DNA from: Streptoalloteichus hindustanus
GTDB lineage: Bacteria > Actinomycetota > Actinomycetes > Mycobacteriales > Pseudonocardiaceae
DNA length: 64,000 nucleotides
Direction: 5' to 3'
Assembly (NCBI RefSeq): GCF_900129375.1
Contig: NZ_FQVN01000003.1
Location: forward strand, 186,001 to 250,000
Shown: in pieces, positions 39,989-52,207 of the stretch
Layout: each line of letters starts with the position of its first letter
Numbering within the stretch: position 1 is the first letter of the stretch
Program-made: the position numbers and the translations under genes
The notes under the pieces: generated by a model
What the model was told of the DNA's origin: nothing
Seen by the model: the letters and a program-made list of their open reading frames with translations, nothing else
The model's database searches: none

Positions 39989-40547
39989 CGGACTCCGTCT
40001 CCTCACCGCGGTGTCCCGCTCCTGGGCCACCCCGAAGCACCAGTGCCGTCCCCGCCACGACGTGCGCCGCAGCGCCCACGGCGACGAGCAGGCCGAGAAG
40101 CTGACCCCACCCGCCCGTGACCATCTCGTCGGCGAACCGCTCCTGGCTCAGGAACCGCGGTCCCGGCCGGGCGGTCAGCGAGGGCCACAGCCGGTCGCAC
40201 CAGACCGCGAGCCCGAACGCCGCCGACAACGCGCCCACCAGCCGGGCCGGCCACCCGGCGAACCGCGCGGGCAGCGGCAGGCGGGGAACCGCCTGGAGCA
40301 CCCCGGCTACGACCAGGGACACCCCGAGCAACGCGCAGAGCGGCGGGAGCCACCCGCGCTCCCCCGCCACCGCGAATTCTAGGACGGCCTGGAACGGGCC
40401 CGACGAGCCGAAGGACTTCGGCCGGTCGCCCAGCACGCCGACCACGCCGAAGACGGCGGCCAGTGCGGTCCACACCAGCCCGCAACCCGCGGACGCGAGC
40501 AGCACGCCGACCACCGGCCGCGCCCGCGGGGCGGAGGGGTCAGACAC
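39948..40547 (-). CDS. multi-pass membrane protein in the trp operon
   Basis: A 199-residue protein with about four hydrophobic segments ([76 protein letters not shown]) and an acidic Gly-rich tail. I recognise no family. GTG 40547 overlaps trpE by 8 nt and the gene overlaps the next one by 41 nt, so it is firmly inside the operon. Confidence 0.8.
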   Translation of the reverse strand: MSDPSAPRARPVVGVLLASAGCGLVWTALAAVFGVVGVLGDRPKSFGSSGPFQAVLEFAVAGERGWLPPLCALLGVSLVVAGVLQAVPRLPLPARFAGWPARLVGALSAAFGLAVWCDRLWPSLTARPGPRFLSQERFADEMVTGGWGQLLGLLVAVGAAAHVVAGTALVLRGGPGAGHRGEETESDGRGDREDGGGDA

Positions 40548-42174
40548 CCCGCTCGGCCTCCACCGCGGTCGGGCTCCCGTTCCCGTGCGGGGCGGGCGCG
40601 ACCCCGGTCAGCGGCGTCAGCGGAACCGTCGTGGCGAGTCGGAACGTCTCGGCGGTCGCCACCGCGTTGAGCACGGCCCGCGCCTTGTTCAGGCATTCGT
40701 CGTCCTCGGCCGCAGGGTTGGAGTCGGCGACCACGCCGGCGCCCGCCTGCACGTGGGCGACGCCGTCGCGGACCACAGCCGTCCGGATGGCGATGGCGGT
40801 GTCCGCGTCCCCGGCGAAGTCCAGGTAGCCGACCACGCCGCCGTACAGGCCGCGCCGCGTCGGCTCCAGCTCCTCGATCAGCTCCATCGCCCTGGGCTTG
40901 GGCGCGCCGGAGAGCGTGCCGGCCGGGAAGCACGCCGCGATCGCGTCGAACGCCGTGCGCCCCTCGGCCAGCTCACCGGTCACGGTGGACACGATGTGCA
41001 TGACGTGGCTGTACCGCTCGACGCGGAAGAAGTCGGCGACGCGCACCGAGCCCGGCCGGCAGACCCGGCCCAGGTCGTTGCGGGCCAGGTCGACGAGCAT
41101 CAGGTGCTCGGCCCGCTCCTTCTCGTCGTGCAGCAGGTCCTTCTCCAGCAGCAGGTCCTCGTCCGGGTCGGCCGACCGCCACCGGGTGCCCGCGATCGGG
41201 TGGGTGGTGGCCTTGCCGTCGCGCACGGTGACCAGGGCCTCCGGACTGGACCCGACGATGTCGAAGCCGTCCAGCCGCAGCAGGTACATGTACGGGCTCG
41301 GGTTGGTCGTGCGCAGCACGCGGTAGACGTCGAGCGCGTCGGCCTCGGTCGGGAGGTCGAAGCGCTGGGAGACGACCACCTGGAACGCCTCGCCGGCGCG
41401 GATCGCCTCCTTGGCGCGCTCCACGGCCGCCCGGTACTCCTCCGAGGTCCGCCGACGGGTGAACCGGGGCGGCGCGGCGGTGAACGCGACCGCGCTGGGC
41501 GGCGTCGGGGTGCACAGCGCGGCGGTCATCGCGTCCAGCCGGGCGACCGCGTCGTCGTAGGCGGCGTCCACTCGCTCGTCGGTGTCGTCCCAGTTCACCG
41601 CGTTGGCGATGAGCGTGATGGTGCCCTCGTGGTGGTCCAGCGCGGCCAGGTCGGTGGCCAGCAGCATCACCGTCTCGGGCAGCCGCAGGTCGTCCTCGGC
41701 CAGCTCGGGCAGCCGTTCCAGCCGCCGCACGGCGTCGTAGCCGACGTAGCCGACCATGCCGCCGGTCAGCGGGGGCAGCCCGGGCAGCGGGTCGGTGCGC
41801 AGCGCCTCGACGGTGGCGCGCAGGGCCTGGAGCGGGTCACCGCCGCCGGGCAGCCCGACCGGGGGGTTGCCCACCCACGCGGCCTCGCCGTCGACGACGG
41901 TCAGGGCGGCGGCGCTGCGCACGCCCACGAAGGACCACCGCGACCAGGAACGCCCGTTCTCCGCGGACTCGAACAGGAAGGTCCCCGGGCGGTCGGCGGC
42001 CAGCTTGCGGTACACGCCCACCGGCGTCTCCCCGTCGGCGAGCAGCCGCCGCACGACCGGGATCACCCTGCGGCCCGCGGCCAGCGCGCGGAACTCCTCC
42101 CGGCTGGGCGAGACCGGCCCGACCCCCAGGGCGGCGCGGACGCCACTGCCATTCGCGCTGAGCATGCGCGTCAT
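40540..42174 (-). CDS. trpE: anthranilate synthase component I
   Basis: A 544-residue chorismate-binding enzyme making anthranilate with a separate glutaminase (not in the window). Motifs are [22 protein letters not shown] in two parts, [40 protein letters not shown] and [15 protein letters not shown]. The N-terminal feedback-binding region includes LFESAE. ATG 42174 is chosen; ATG 42165 is an alternative. It opens the trp operon and is divergent from a TetR gene. Confidence 0.96.
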   Translation of the reverse strand: MTRMLSANGSGVRAALGVGPVSPSREEFRALAAGRRVIPVVRRLLADGETPVGVYRKLAADRPGTFLFESAENGRSWSRWSFVGVRSAAALTVVDGEAAWVGNPPVGLPGGGDPLQALRATVEALRTDPLPGLPPLTGGMVGYVGYDAVRRLERLPELAEDDLRLPETVMLLATDLAALDHHEGTITLIANAVNWDDTDERVDAAYDDAVARLDAMTAALCTPTPPSAVAFTAAPPRFTRRRTSEEYRAAVERAKEAIRAGEAFQVVVSQRFDLPTEADALDVYRVLRTTNPSPYMYLLRLDGFDIVGSSPEALVTVRDGKATTHPIAGTRWRSADPDEDLLLEKDLLHDEKERAEHLMLVDLARNDLGRVCRPGSVRVADFFRVERYSHVMHIVSTVTGELAEGRTAFDAIAACFPAGTLSGAPKPRAMELIEELEPTRRGLYGGVVGYLDFAGDADTAIAIRTAVVRDGVAHVQAGAGVVADSNPAAEDDECLNKARAVLNAVATAETFRLATTVPLTPLTGVAPAPHGNGSPTAVEAERGV

Positions 42175-42264
42175 TGTGCCCACCCGGGGTCCCCCGCCCG
42201 GCTGGCACCCCGGGCGAGGCCCCGGCGCTTCCCACGCAGTGGAACGAACCAGCACCGGACGGCG

Positions 42265-42293
42265 TTGACCCCACCCCGTCTCCGACCTACATT
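42265..42293 (+). promoter_or_regulatory. sigma70-type promoter for the TetR gene
   Basis: TTGACC (42265-42270), a 17-nt spacer and TACATT (42288-42293) make a good housekeeping promoter. An inverted pair TTTCA/TGAAA (42292-42309) overlaps the -10 and start site. It lies in the 257-nt divergent region between trpE and the TetR gene, which holds no other gene. Confidence 0.5.
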
Positions 42294-42431
42294 TCACTAT
42301 CTGTTGAAAAGGTGTGTGGACGAGCCGGCAACACCCTCCGGCCTGGCCACACGCCCCCCGATCCGACGGACCGAGCCGCCACCGCGCACCGGTCCCGCGC
42401 CGGCGAGTACGCGGGGCACGTAGTTCCTCCG

Positions 42432-43277
42432 ATGTGGTCAGCTCGGAACACCGGAGATGATGACGAGGTGGTTGGAGGCGCTGAGCACCGTGACGCCCGC
42501 GAGGCGGACGGCGGACGGGACGACGTGGTGGGCGAGCACGACGACGAGGGGCGGGCGGGCGCGGTGAGACCTGATCCTGGTCATGCCCCGGACGCCGCTC
42601 TCACCGGCGACGCCGCCCAGGAGAGCGATGCCGGCCAGGAGGAGAGCGCCCCACAGGACCCCGGCGGGGTCCGGCCGCGGCGCCGGGGTCGGCGGCCGGC
42701 GGGCGAGGACACCCGGGCCGCGTTGCTGGCGGCCGCCAGGGCCGAGTTCATCGAGCAGGGCTACGACGGTGCGACGGTGCGGGCGATCGCCCGCAGGGCC
42801 GGCGTGGACCCGGCGATGGTCAACCACTGGTTCGGCGGCAAGGAGGGGCTGTTCACGGCGTCGGTCATCCGGCTCCCGATCCGCCCGAGCGAGATCATCC
42901 GACGGCTGCTGGACGGACCGCCGGACGCCGTCGGCGAACGGATGGTCCGCACCTTCCTCACCGTGTGGGACGCCAGCGGCGGAGGGCAGTTCACCGCGCT
43001 TGTCCGCAGCGTCACCGGCACTGAGATGGCGGCCACCGCGCTGCGGGAGGTGTTCGTGCGCAAGGTGTTCCGCCGCGTCGTCGACGAGCTGGGCATGGCG
43101 CAGGGCGACCTGCGCGCCACCCTCTGCGGCAGCCAGATCGTCGGTCTGGGCATGGCGCGGTACGTGCTGAAGCTGGAGCCGCTCGCCTCGACCGACATCG
43201 AGACCGTGGTCACCGCGATCGCGCCGAACCTCCAGCGCTACATCACCGGGGACATCGGCGTGGCCGACGGCGGATGA
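42432..43277 (+). CDS. TetR-family transcriptional regulator
   Basis: A 281-residue protein from ATG 42432; a disordered acidic N-terminus of about 90 residues precedes the Tet[43 protein letters not shown] and [10 protein letters not shown]. The C-terminal ligand domain has [20 protein letters not shown] and [20 protein letters not shown], like the TetR_C_17 group. The true start may be further downstream. The target is unknown; divergence from trpE makes trpE or itself candidates. Confidence 0.88.
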   Translation: MWSARNTGDDDEVVGGAEHRDAREADGGRDDVVGEHDDEGRAGAVRPDPGHAPDAALTGDAAQESDAGQEESAPQDPGGVRPRRRGRRPAGEDTRAALLAAARAEFIEQGYDGATVRAIARRAGVDPAMVNHWFGGKEGLFTASVIRLPIRPSEIIRRLLDGPPDAVGERMVRTFLTVWDASGGGQFTALVRSVTGTEMAATALREVFVRKVFRRVVDELGMAQGDLRATLCGSQIVGLGMARYVLKLEPLASTDIETVVTAIAPNLQRYITGDIGVADGG

Positions 43278-43296
43278 GCGCCGGGCCCGCGCAAAG

Positions 43297-43338
43297 CGCC
43301 AGGGCCGCCGGATCTGAAATGATCCGGCGGCCCTGGCG
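43297..43338. terminator. 18-bp perfect stem terminator between TetR gene and tRNA-fMet
   Basis: CGCCAGGGCCGCCGGATC and GATCCGGCGGCCCTGGCG pair perfectly around TGAAAT. It starts 4 nt beyond the tRNA 3' end on the minus strand and 19 nt past the TetR stop on the plus strand, so it ends both. Confidence 0.85.
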
Positions 43339-43342
43339 TTAG

Positions 43343-43416
43343 TAGCGGGGACAGGATTCGAACCTGCGACCTCTGGGTTATGAGCCCAGCGAGCTACCGA
43401 GCTGCTCCACCCCGCG
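43343..43416 (-). tRNA. initiator tRNA-fMet (CAT)
   Basis: On the minus strand the 74-nt sequence starts CGCGGGGTGGAGCAGC, has anticodon loop CTCATAA in a stem with three G-C pairs (CTGGG/CCCAG), the T-loop GTTCGAATC and the 3' CCCCGCTA. The C1/U72 mismatch and the three G-C pairs are initiator hallmarks, and the sequence follows the mycobacterial initiator closely. CCA is not encoded. An 18-bp terminator follows. Confidence 0.97.
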
Positions 43417-43445
43417 TTGACATGGAGAACACTACACGAGCGAAC

Positions 43446-43871
43446 TCAGGAATCCAAAACGGGGGTGCCGCCAGAGGCATCGCCGCTGGTCAGGACCGGT
43501 TTTCCAGAATCGGCGCCGGCCTCGGCGGCGAGCAGCACATCGGTGTCGAAACACGTCCTGGTCCCGGTGTGACAGGCCGCGCCGACCTGGTCGACGACCA
43601 CCAGGAGCGTGTCGCCGTCGCAGTCCAGTCGGACCTCGTGCACGTGCTGGGTGTGCCCGGAGGTCTCGCCCTTCACCCAGTAGCTCTGCCGGGACCGCGA
43701 GTAGTAGGTGGCCCGCCGGGTGGCCAACGTGCGCCGCAGCGCCTCGTCGTCCATCCAGGCCACCATCAGCACCTCGCCGGTGCCCCGCTGCTGCGCGACC
43801 GCGCACACCAGCCCGTCGGCCGTGCGCTTGAGCCGCGCGGCGATCGCCGGGTCGAGTCCAGGACCGCTCAC
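43446..43871 (-). CDS. hisI: phosphoribosyl-AMP cyclohydrolase
   Basis: A 141-residue enzyme opening the purine ring of PR-AMP in histidine synthesis. Metal and zinc ligands are in [21 protein letters not shown] and RTCFDTD, and [19 protein letters not shown] is the family signature. Only the HisI domain is present; hisE must be elsewhere. GTG 43871 overlaps the upstream membrane protein gene by 4 nt. Confidence 0.96.
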   Translation of the reverse strand: MSGPGLDPAIAARLKRTADGLVCAVAQQRGTGEVLMVAWMDDEALRRTLATRRATYYSRSRQSYWVKGETSGHTQHVHEVRLDCDGDTLLVVVDQVGAACHTGTRTCFDTDVLLAAEAGADSGKPVLTSGDASGGTPVLDS

Positions 43872-44254
43872 CGGGCCCCCATCTCCTCGTGGTCCGCCCC
43901 CGCACGCGCGGGACCGGTGTTGAGCAACACGAACACGTAGACCTGGGACGCCGCCAGCAGGCCCGAGAGCAGCCGCGCCCACCACGCGCCGCCGCCGAGC
44001 GCCAGCAGCAGGTGCAGCACGGCCGCGACACTCGCGACCACCATGCCGACGATCCGCGCGGCGCGGTGCGCGGTCAGCACCGCCGCGCCCGCCGCCACGC
44101 CGAGCACGGCCAGCGCACAGGGCAACACGAGCACGTCCGCCCCGCCCTCGGCGCTCCACCGGCCCAGACCGAGCGCCAGGAACGCCAGGCCGGCGCCGGC
44201 CAGCAGCGCGCCGGCCACCCGCAGCTCCAGCGGGACGCCGGAGAGCCGGGTCAC
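43868..44254 (-). CDS. small membrane protein between hisF and hisI
   Basis: A 128-residue protein with about four helices ([76 protein letters not shown]). GTG 44254 overlaps hisF by 4 nt and its stop overlaps hisI by 4 nt, so it is co-expressed with both. I do not know a function; similar small membrane genes occur in his loci of related actinomycetes. Confidence 0.8.
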   Translation of the reverse strand: MTRLSGVPLELRVAGALLAGAGLAFLALGLGRWSAEGGADVLVLPCALAVLGVAAGAAVLTAHRAARIVGMVVASVAAVLHLLLALGGGAWWARLLSGLLAASQVYVFVLLNTGPARAGADHEEMGAR

Positions 44255-45024
44255 CGAACCTCCACCCCCGCCGCGCGCAAAGCGCCCTTGACCTCGCCGA
44301 TGCGGAGCTGACCGAAGTGGAACACGCTGGCGGCGAGCACCGCGTCCGCGCCGACCTCGACCGCCGGCGCGAAGTGGTCCAACGCGCCCGCGCCGCCGCT
44401 GGCGATCAGCGGGACGTCCACGACCGCCCGCACCCTGCGCAGCATCTCCAGGTCGAAGCCGGCCTTGGTGCCGTCGGCGTCCATGGAGTTGAGCAGGATC
44501 TCGCCGACCCCCAGCTCCTGGCCGCGCTCGGCCCACTCGACCGCGTCGATCCCGGTACCGCGCCGGCCGCCGTGCGTGGTGACCTCGTAGCCCGATGGTG
44601 TCGGCCGCTCGCCCTCGGGCACCCGACGGGCGTCCACCGACAGCACCACGCACTGCGCGCCGAACCGCTGCGACGCCTCCCGCAGCAGCTCCGGCCGGGC
44701 GATGGCGGCCGTGTTGAGGCTCACCTTGTCGGCGCCGGCGCGCAGCAGCCGGTCGACGTCGTCGGTGCTGCGCACGCCGCCGCCCACGGTCAGCGGGATG
44801 AACACCTGCTCGGCGGTGCGCCGCACCACGTCGAAGGTCGTCTCCCGGTCCGAGGAGGACGCGGTCACGTCGAGGAAGGTCAGCTCGTCGGCGCCCTCCG
44901 CGTCGTAGGCGCGCGCCAGCTCCACGGGATCTCCCGCGTCGACCAGGTTCGTGAAGTTGACGCCCTTGACCACCCGCCCCTGGTCGACGTCGAGGCAGGG
45001 GATGACACGTACGGCGACCGCCAT
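44251..45024 (-). CDS. hisF: imidazole glycerol phosphate synthase cyclase subunit
   Basis: A 257-residue TIM barrel making imidazole glycerol phosphate and AICAR from PRFAR with ammonia from HisH. Catalytic Asp residues are in [16 protein letters not shown] and VVLSVDARR. Phosphate loops include [10 protein letters not shown] and [14 protein letters not shown] 45024 begins a three-gene unit (hisF, membrane protein, hisI) with 4-nt overlaps. It is separated from hisA by a 462-nt gap. Confidence 0.97.
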   Translation of the reverse strand: MAVAVRVIPCLDVDQGRVVKGVNFTNLVDAGDPVELARAYDAEGADELTFLDVTASSSDRETTFDVVRRTAEQVFIPLTVGGGVRSTDDVDRLLRAGADKVSLNTAAIARPELLREASQRFGAQCVVLSVDARRVPEGERPTPSGYEVTTHGGRRGTGIDAVEWAERGQELGVGEILLNSMDADGTKAGFDLEMLRRVRAVVDVPLIASGGAGALDHFAPAVEVGADAVLAASVFHFGQLRIGEVKGALRAAGVEVR

Positions 45025-45246
45025 ACCCCCAGCCTACGGCCTGCGCTCCCGACCACTGCGCGCGTCACCGCCCCGCGGGTCCGCGTCACCGGGACGGCCG
45101 TCGGCGGGCCGAACCCCTGCCAAGATCCACAGTGGTCGGTGCGGGCCGTTGCGGGCGAAGATCACCCACCCGTGGGTTTTTCGTGCTGTCCACCCGGAAG
45201 GGCGACCCCGCGCCCCACCGAACTGTCAGACCTCCGTGAGACGTTC

Positions 45247-45268
45247 AGTAAGGGGGGTCCCCCTTACT
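45247..45268. repeat. 22-nt palindrome with G and C runs
   Basis: AGTAAGGGGG, GT and CCCCCTTACT form a near-perfect palindrome. It lies in the non-coding gap between hisA and hisF. It may be an extragenic repeat or a terminator. Confidence 0.5.
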
Positions 45269-45408
45269 CAGGGCTGGAGTCGCGCGCGAGGCGCGGTCTG
45301 CCATCGCCGCGCGATCTTCGTCCACTGGCATGGCGGAGGGTGCTGATAGCCGACCAGAATCTGCCGGCCCCGGCCGTCTCCTGATCTCCTGCCGGGACAG
45401 ACACGACA

Positions 45409-45443
45409 AGCCCGCCGTGCGCGGAGGTCGCGCACGGCGGGCT
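45409..45443 (-). terminator. 14-bp perfect stem terminator after hisA
   Basis: AGCCCGCCGTGCGC and GCGCACGGCGGGCT pair perfectly around GGAGGTC, starting 43 nt beyond the hisA stop on the minus strand. Confidence 0.75.
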
Positions 45444-45486
45444 GACGACTGTCGGGACCGGACGCCGGAGCGTCCACAGTGGAGGC

Positions 45487-46221
45487 TCAGGCGGAGCGGA
45501 CCGCGGCCAACGCCTCGGGAAGCGTGAACGCGCCCGCGTACAGGGCCTTGCCCACGATCGCGCCCTCCACGCCCGGCGCCAGCTCGGCCAGCGCCCGCAG
45601 GTCGTCCACACTGGACACACCGCCGGAGGCGATCACCGGGGCGTCCGTGCGGGCGCACACCTCGCGCAGGAGCTCGACGTTCGGGCCGCGCAGCGTGCCG
45701 TCCTTACTCACGTCGGTGACGACATAGCGGGAGCACCCGTCGCGGTCCAGCCGCGCCAGCACCTCCCACAGGTCGCCGCCGTCGGAGGTCCAGCCCCGGC
45801 CGGCGAGCCGGTGCCCCTCGGCGGTGATCCGCACGTCCAGGCCGACCGCGACGCGCTCACCGTGCTCGGCGATCGCCCGCGCGCACCACGCGGGGTCCTC
45901 CAGCGCCGCGGTGCCCAGGTTGACCCGGGCGCAGCCGGTGGCCAGCGCGGCGGTCAGCGACTCGTCGTCCCGGATGCCCCCGGAGAGCTCGACCTTCACG
46001 TCCAGTCGACCCACCACGCCGGCCAGCAGCTCGCGGTTGGACCCGCGGCCGAACGCCGCGTCCAGGTCGACCAGATGGATCCACTCGGCGCCGCCCTCCT
46101 GCCAGGCGAGGGCGGCCGCCAGCGGGTCGCCGTAGGAGGTCTCGGTCCCGGCCTCGCCCTGCACCAGGCGAACGGCCTTGCCGTCGGCCACGTCGACCGC
46201 GGGGAGCAGCGTGAACGTCAC
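45487..46221 (-). CDS. priA: ProFAR isomerase, probably bifunctional HisA/TrpF (PriA)
   Basis: A 244-residue TIM barrel. General acid/base Asp residues are in [21 protein letters not shown] and [15 protein letters not shown], with [10 protein letters not shown] phosphate binding. In actinobacteria this enzyme usually isomerises both ProFAR (histidine) and PRA (tryptophan), replacing TrpF. No trpF is present in the trp operon here, which supports the PriA role. GTG 46221 is the start; hisH lies 95 nt upstream and a terminator follows. Confidence 0.9.
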   Translation of the reverse strand: MTFTLLPAVDVADGKAVRLVQGEAGTETSYGDPLAAALAWQEGGAEWIHLVDLDAAFGRGSNRELLAGVVGRLDVKVELSGGIRDDESLTAALATGCARVNLGTAALEDPAWCARAIAEHGERVAVGLDVRITAEGHRLAGRGWTSDGGDLWEVLARLDRDGCSRYVVTDVSKDGTLRGPNVELLREVCARTDAPVIASGGVSSVDDLRALAELAPGVEGAIVGKALYAGAFTLPEALAAVRSA

Positions 46222-46316
46222 GCCCCCACCCTAGGCCGTCCGGCGGAGCGGAAGCGCCCAGGGTCCCCGCGCGAGCCGGGCGCCGGGCGCCAACCCGACG
46301 CCCCCAGCCCGTGAAC

Positions 46317-46949
46317 TCAGCCCAGGGACTTCAGCCAGTTGCCGAGGAGGTGCGCGCCGGCGTCGCCGGACTTCTCCGGGTGGAACTGGGTGGCCCACAG
46401 CGGGCCGTTCTCGACGGCGGCGACGAAGTCCTCGCCGTGGTGCGCCCAGGTCACCAGCGGCGCGGTGAACGGCGGGTTGGTCTCCAGCTCCCAGCTCCGT
46501 GCGGCGTAGGAGTGGACGAAGTAGAACCGGGTGTCCGCGTCCAGGCCGGCGAACAGCTCCGACTCGGCGGGGGCGCGGACGGTGTTCCACCCCATGTGCG
46601 GCAGCACGTCGGCGTGCAGGCGCTCCACCGCGCCGGGCCACTCGCCGCAGCCGTCGGCCTCGATGCCGTGCTCCACGCCCCGCTCGAACAGGATCTGCAT
46701 CCCGACGCAGATGCCGAGCACCGGGCGACCGCCGGCCAGCCGCTCGCCGATGATCCGCTCGCCGCGCACCGCCCGCAGGCCGGACATGCAGGCGGCGAAC
46801 GCGCCCACGCCGGGCACGACCAGGCCGTCGGCGGCGAGGGCCGCGCGATGGTCGGCGGTCACCTCGACGTCCGCGCCGACGCGGCGCAGCGCTCGCTCGG
46901 CGGAGCGGAGGTTGCCTGATCCATAGTCCAGTACGACGACGCGGGGCAC
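46317..46949 (-). CDS. hisH: imidazole glycerol phosphate synthase glutaminase subunit
   Basis: A 210-residue class I glutaminase supplying ammonia to HisF. The nucleophile Cys is in [13 protein letters not shown] and the His/Glu pair in [12 protein letters not shown]. The oxyanion region is [16 protein letters not shown] 46949 is the start. Unlike the usual tight his operon, hisH is separated from hisB by soxR and kptA on the other strand, so it needs its own promoter in 46950-47350. Confidence 0.97.
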   Translation of the reverse strand: MPRVVVLDYGSGNLRSAERALRRVGADVEVTADHRAALAADGLVVPGVGAFAACMSGLRAVRGERIIGERLAGGRPVLGICVGMQILFERGVEHGIEADGCGEWPGAVERLHADVLPHMGWNTVRAPAESELFAGLDADTRFYFVHSYAARSWELETNPPFTAPLVTWAHHGEDFVAAVENGPLWATQFHPEKSGDAGAHLLGNWLKSLG

Positions 46950-47353
46950 CTGACCAGGCTAGCGCGCGTCCTCACGGACCGAGGACCACCTCGCCGGGCG
47001 ACCGGGGAGCGGGGGTGGAGGCGGGGGCTGGTGTTCACTGGCGACAAGGGCACGCCGCCGGCAACCGGGGTCGGGGTGTGTCGGAGCGGGACTGGTTATT
47101 CCCCTTGGCGGTTGCCGACGGCGTGCGGTCTGTGGTGGTGGCGGGTTCGGGTCGGGAGGTCGGTCGGAACGGCTGCGGCGCCTCAGGCGCTCAGAGCCGT
47201 CGCGTGGTGGTCGGGGACGCCGTGGTTTCCTGGGCGTCCGGGCTCGCGGCGCTGCCGCCGGTCCTGCCGGTGATCCCGGTCGACGAGGTCGCGCGGTCGT
47301 GCTCCGCGGCCCCCGGGTCCCTCGTCCTCGCGATCACCAACACAGCTTGCAAC
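46950..47353. other. divergent intergenic region between hisH and soxR
   Basis: About 400 nt without a convincing gene. A plus-strand frame at 47015-47389 is open but has weak codon bias and no ribosome site. The region must hold the promoters of hisH (minus) and, at its right end, soxR (plus). No tRNA or clear terminator is seen. Confidence 0.5.
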
Positions 47354-47375
47354 CTCGACCTAGCTAGAGGTCAAG
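47354..47375 (+). promoter_or_regulatory. SoxR/MerR-type operator and promoter
   Basis: CTCGACCT-AGCTAG-AGGTCAAG is a dyad with 7 of 8 arm positions matching. It sits between a -35-like TCGACC (47355-47360) and a -10-like TAGGCT (47379-47384), spaced 18 nt, wider than 17 as in MerR-class promoters. It is just before the soxR start, suggesting autoregulation. Confidence 0.55.
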
Positions 47376-47391
47376 TCGTAGGCTGCTGACC

Positions 47392-47853
47392 ATGGGGAAG
47401 CTGCCTGACCTGCTCACCATCGGCGACGTCGCGGCGCGCAGTGGCGTGCCGCACACCGCCCTGCGGTTCTACGAGGAGAAGGGGCTGATCCACTCCGAGC
47501 GGACGGGCGGCAACCAGCGGCGGTACCCGAGGGCGGTGTTGCGCAGGCTGGCGTTCATCCGGGCGGCGCAACGGGTCGGCCTGTCCCTGGAGGACATCCG
47601 CGCGGCGCTGGGCACGCTTCCCGACGGCCGCACGCCGACCAAGGCCGACTGGGCGCGGCTGTCCCGGCAGTGGCAGGACGAGCTGGACGCCCGGATCGAC
47701 GCGCTGCAACGGCTGCGCGGCCGGCTGTCCTCCTGCATCGGGTGCGGCTGCCTGTCGTTGAAGTCCTGCCTGCTGCAGAACCCGGACGACGAACTGTCGA
47801 CGCACGGCCCGGGCGCGCCGAAACTGCGGCCGGCCTCCGAAGGCGGGATCTGA
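47392..47853 (+). CDS. soxR: SoxR, 2Fe-2S redox-sensing MerR regulator
   Basis: A 153-residue regulator. The MerR HTH is LTIGDVAARSGVPHTALRFYEEKGL in two parts, then RRYPRAVLRRLAFIRAAQRV and a dimer helix. The cluster motif CIGCGCLSLKSC (C-x2-C-x-C-x5-C) is intact, so it should sense redox-active compounds. In actinomycetes SoxR responds to the organism's own pigments or antibiotics and controls a few efflux and enzyme genes. An overlapping dyad upstream fits autoregulation. kptA follows on the same strand. Confidence 0.95.
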   Translation: MGKLPDLLTIGDVAARSGVPHTALRFYEEKGLIHSERTGGNQRRYPRAVLRRLAFIRAAQRVGLSLEDIRAALGTLPDGRTPTKADWARLSRQWQDELDARIDALQRLRGRLSSCIGCGCLSLKSCLLQNPDDELSTHGPGAPKLRPASEGGI

Positions 47854-47969
47854 GCCTTCGGATTTCCCTTGCCGGGCAACGACTTTCCGCCCCCCAGAGC
47901 GCGGAGCCGAGCTCCGGCTGCTGGCCAAATCCCTGGCGCGAACGGGAGGACCGTGCTGGGCTTCGCCCG

Positions 47970-48530
47970 ATGAACGACAGGAACGACAGGAACGACCTGG
48001 TCCGCGTCTCCAAACGGCTGTCCCTGGTGCTGCGGCACCGGCCGGAGACGATCGGCCTGACCCTGGACCCGGCCGGCTGGGTCGCGGTCGACGACCTGCT
48101 GGCGGCGCTGGCCAGCCACGGCCGACCGCTCAGCCGGGAACGGCTCGACGAAGTGGTGGCCAACAACGACAAACGCCGGTTCGCCTACGACGGGACGGGC
48201 CGGCGCATCCGGGCCAACCAGGGCCACACCGTGCCGGTCGATCTCGGCCTCGCCGCCGTCACCCCACCGCCGACGCTGTTCCACGGCACCGTCGAACGGT
48301 TCCTGCCGGCGATCCTGCGCGAGGGCCTGCGCCCCATGCGGCGGCAGGAGGTGCACCTGTCGACCGACCGCGCCACGGCGGTCCAGGTGGGCCGGCGGCG
48401 CGGCGAGCCGGTGGTGCTGCGGGTCGACGCCGCCGCGATGGCGGCCGCCGGCCACGAGTTCCGGGTGAGCGCCAACGGCGTGTGGCTCACCCGGTCCGTG
48501 CCGGCGGCCTACCTGACCCGGACGCGCTGA
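47970..48530 (+). CDS. kptA: RNA 2'-phosphotransferase (KptA/Tpt1 family)
   Basis: A 186-residue enzyme. In fungi Tpt1 removes the splice-junction 2'-phosphate from tRNA using NAD; the bacterial role is unclear. Family residues are SKRLSLVLRHRPETIGL, VANNDKRRFAYD, LFHGTVERFLPAILREGL, VHLSTDRATAVQVGRRRG and VVLRVDAAAM. The Arg-His-Arg-Arg set appears complete. ATG 47970 lies 116 nt after soxR. The N-terminus MNDRNDRNDL comes from a short DNA repeat. Confidence 0.93.
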   Translation: MNDRNDRNDLVRVSKRLSLVLRHRPETIGLTLDPAGWVAVDDLLAALASHGRPLSRERLDEVVANNDKRRFAYDGTGRRIRANQGHTVPVDLGLAAVTPPPTLFHGTVERFLPAILREGLRPMRRQEVHLSTDRATAVQVGRRRGEPVVLRVDAAAMAAAGHEFRVSANGVWLTRSVPAAYLTRTR

Positions 48531-48548
48531 CGCGGACGCGCTGGGCCG

Positions 48549-48704
48549 TCACATCATCCACAGCACCGCGCCCGCCCCGGCGAGCACCGCGGCGACCGCC
48601 AGCAGGGCGGCGAAGAACTTCATCGACTTCCACGTCACGTACGCGCCGCCGATGAGGAAGCCGGCCAGCGCCAGCAGGCCGATCCAGATCCAGTCCTTGG
48701 TCAC
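48549..48704 (-). CDS. 51-residue membrane protein downstream of hisB's operon
   Basis: GTG 48704 has AAAGGGA upstream. The product VTKDWIWIGLLALAGFLIGG, AYVTWKSMKFFAALLAVAAV then LAGAGAVLWMM has two helices and genome-typical codon use. It lies 61 nt after hisB on the same strand and is too short for usual ORF callers. It is convergent with kptA. The function is unknown. Confidence 0.7.
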   Translation of the reverse strand: MTKDWIWIGLLALAGFLIGGAYVTWKSMKFFAALLAVAAVLAGAGAVLWMM

Positions 48705-48765
48705 GGGGTCCCTTTCCGCGTCGTCGGTGCGCCGTCAGTGCGCCGTCGGTGCGCCGTGACCGGCG

Positions 48766-52207
<3,442 letters not shown>

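Larger units (their letters stand above)
45025..45486. other. intergenic gap between hisA and hisF
   Basis: A 462-nt stretch with no convincing gene. It holds a terminator for hisA (45409-45443), a 22-nt palindrome (45247-45268) and presumably the hisF promoter nearer 45025-45200. Short open frames in it lack the codon bias of the genome. Confidence 0.6.

Noticed and set aside
42175-42300. Trp attenuator leader peptide before trpE
   Set aside because: No short ORF with adjacent Trp codons and a ribosome site was found on the minus strand; the Trp codons there are scattered.
47015-47389. A 124-codon plus-strand ORF upstream of soxR
   Set aside because: Weak codon bias, no ribosome site, and it overlaps the soxR operator and promoter.
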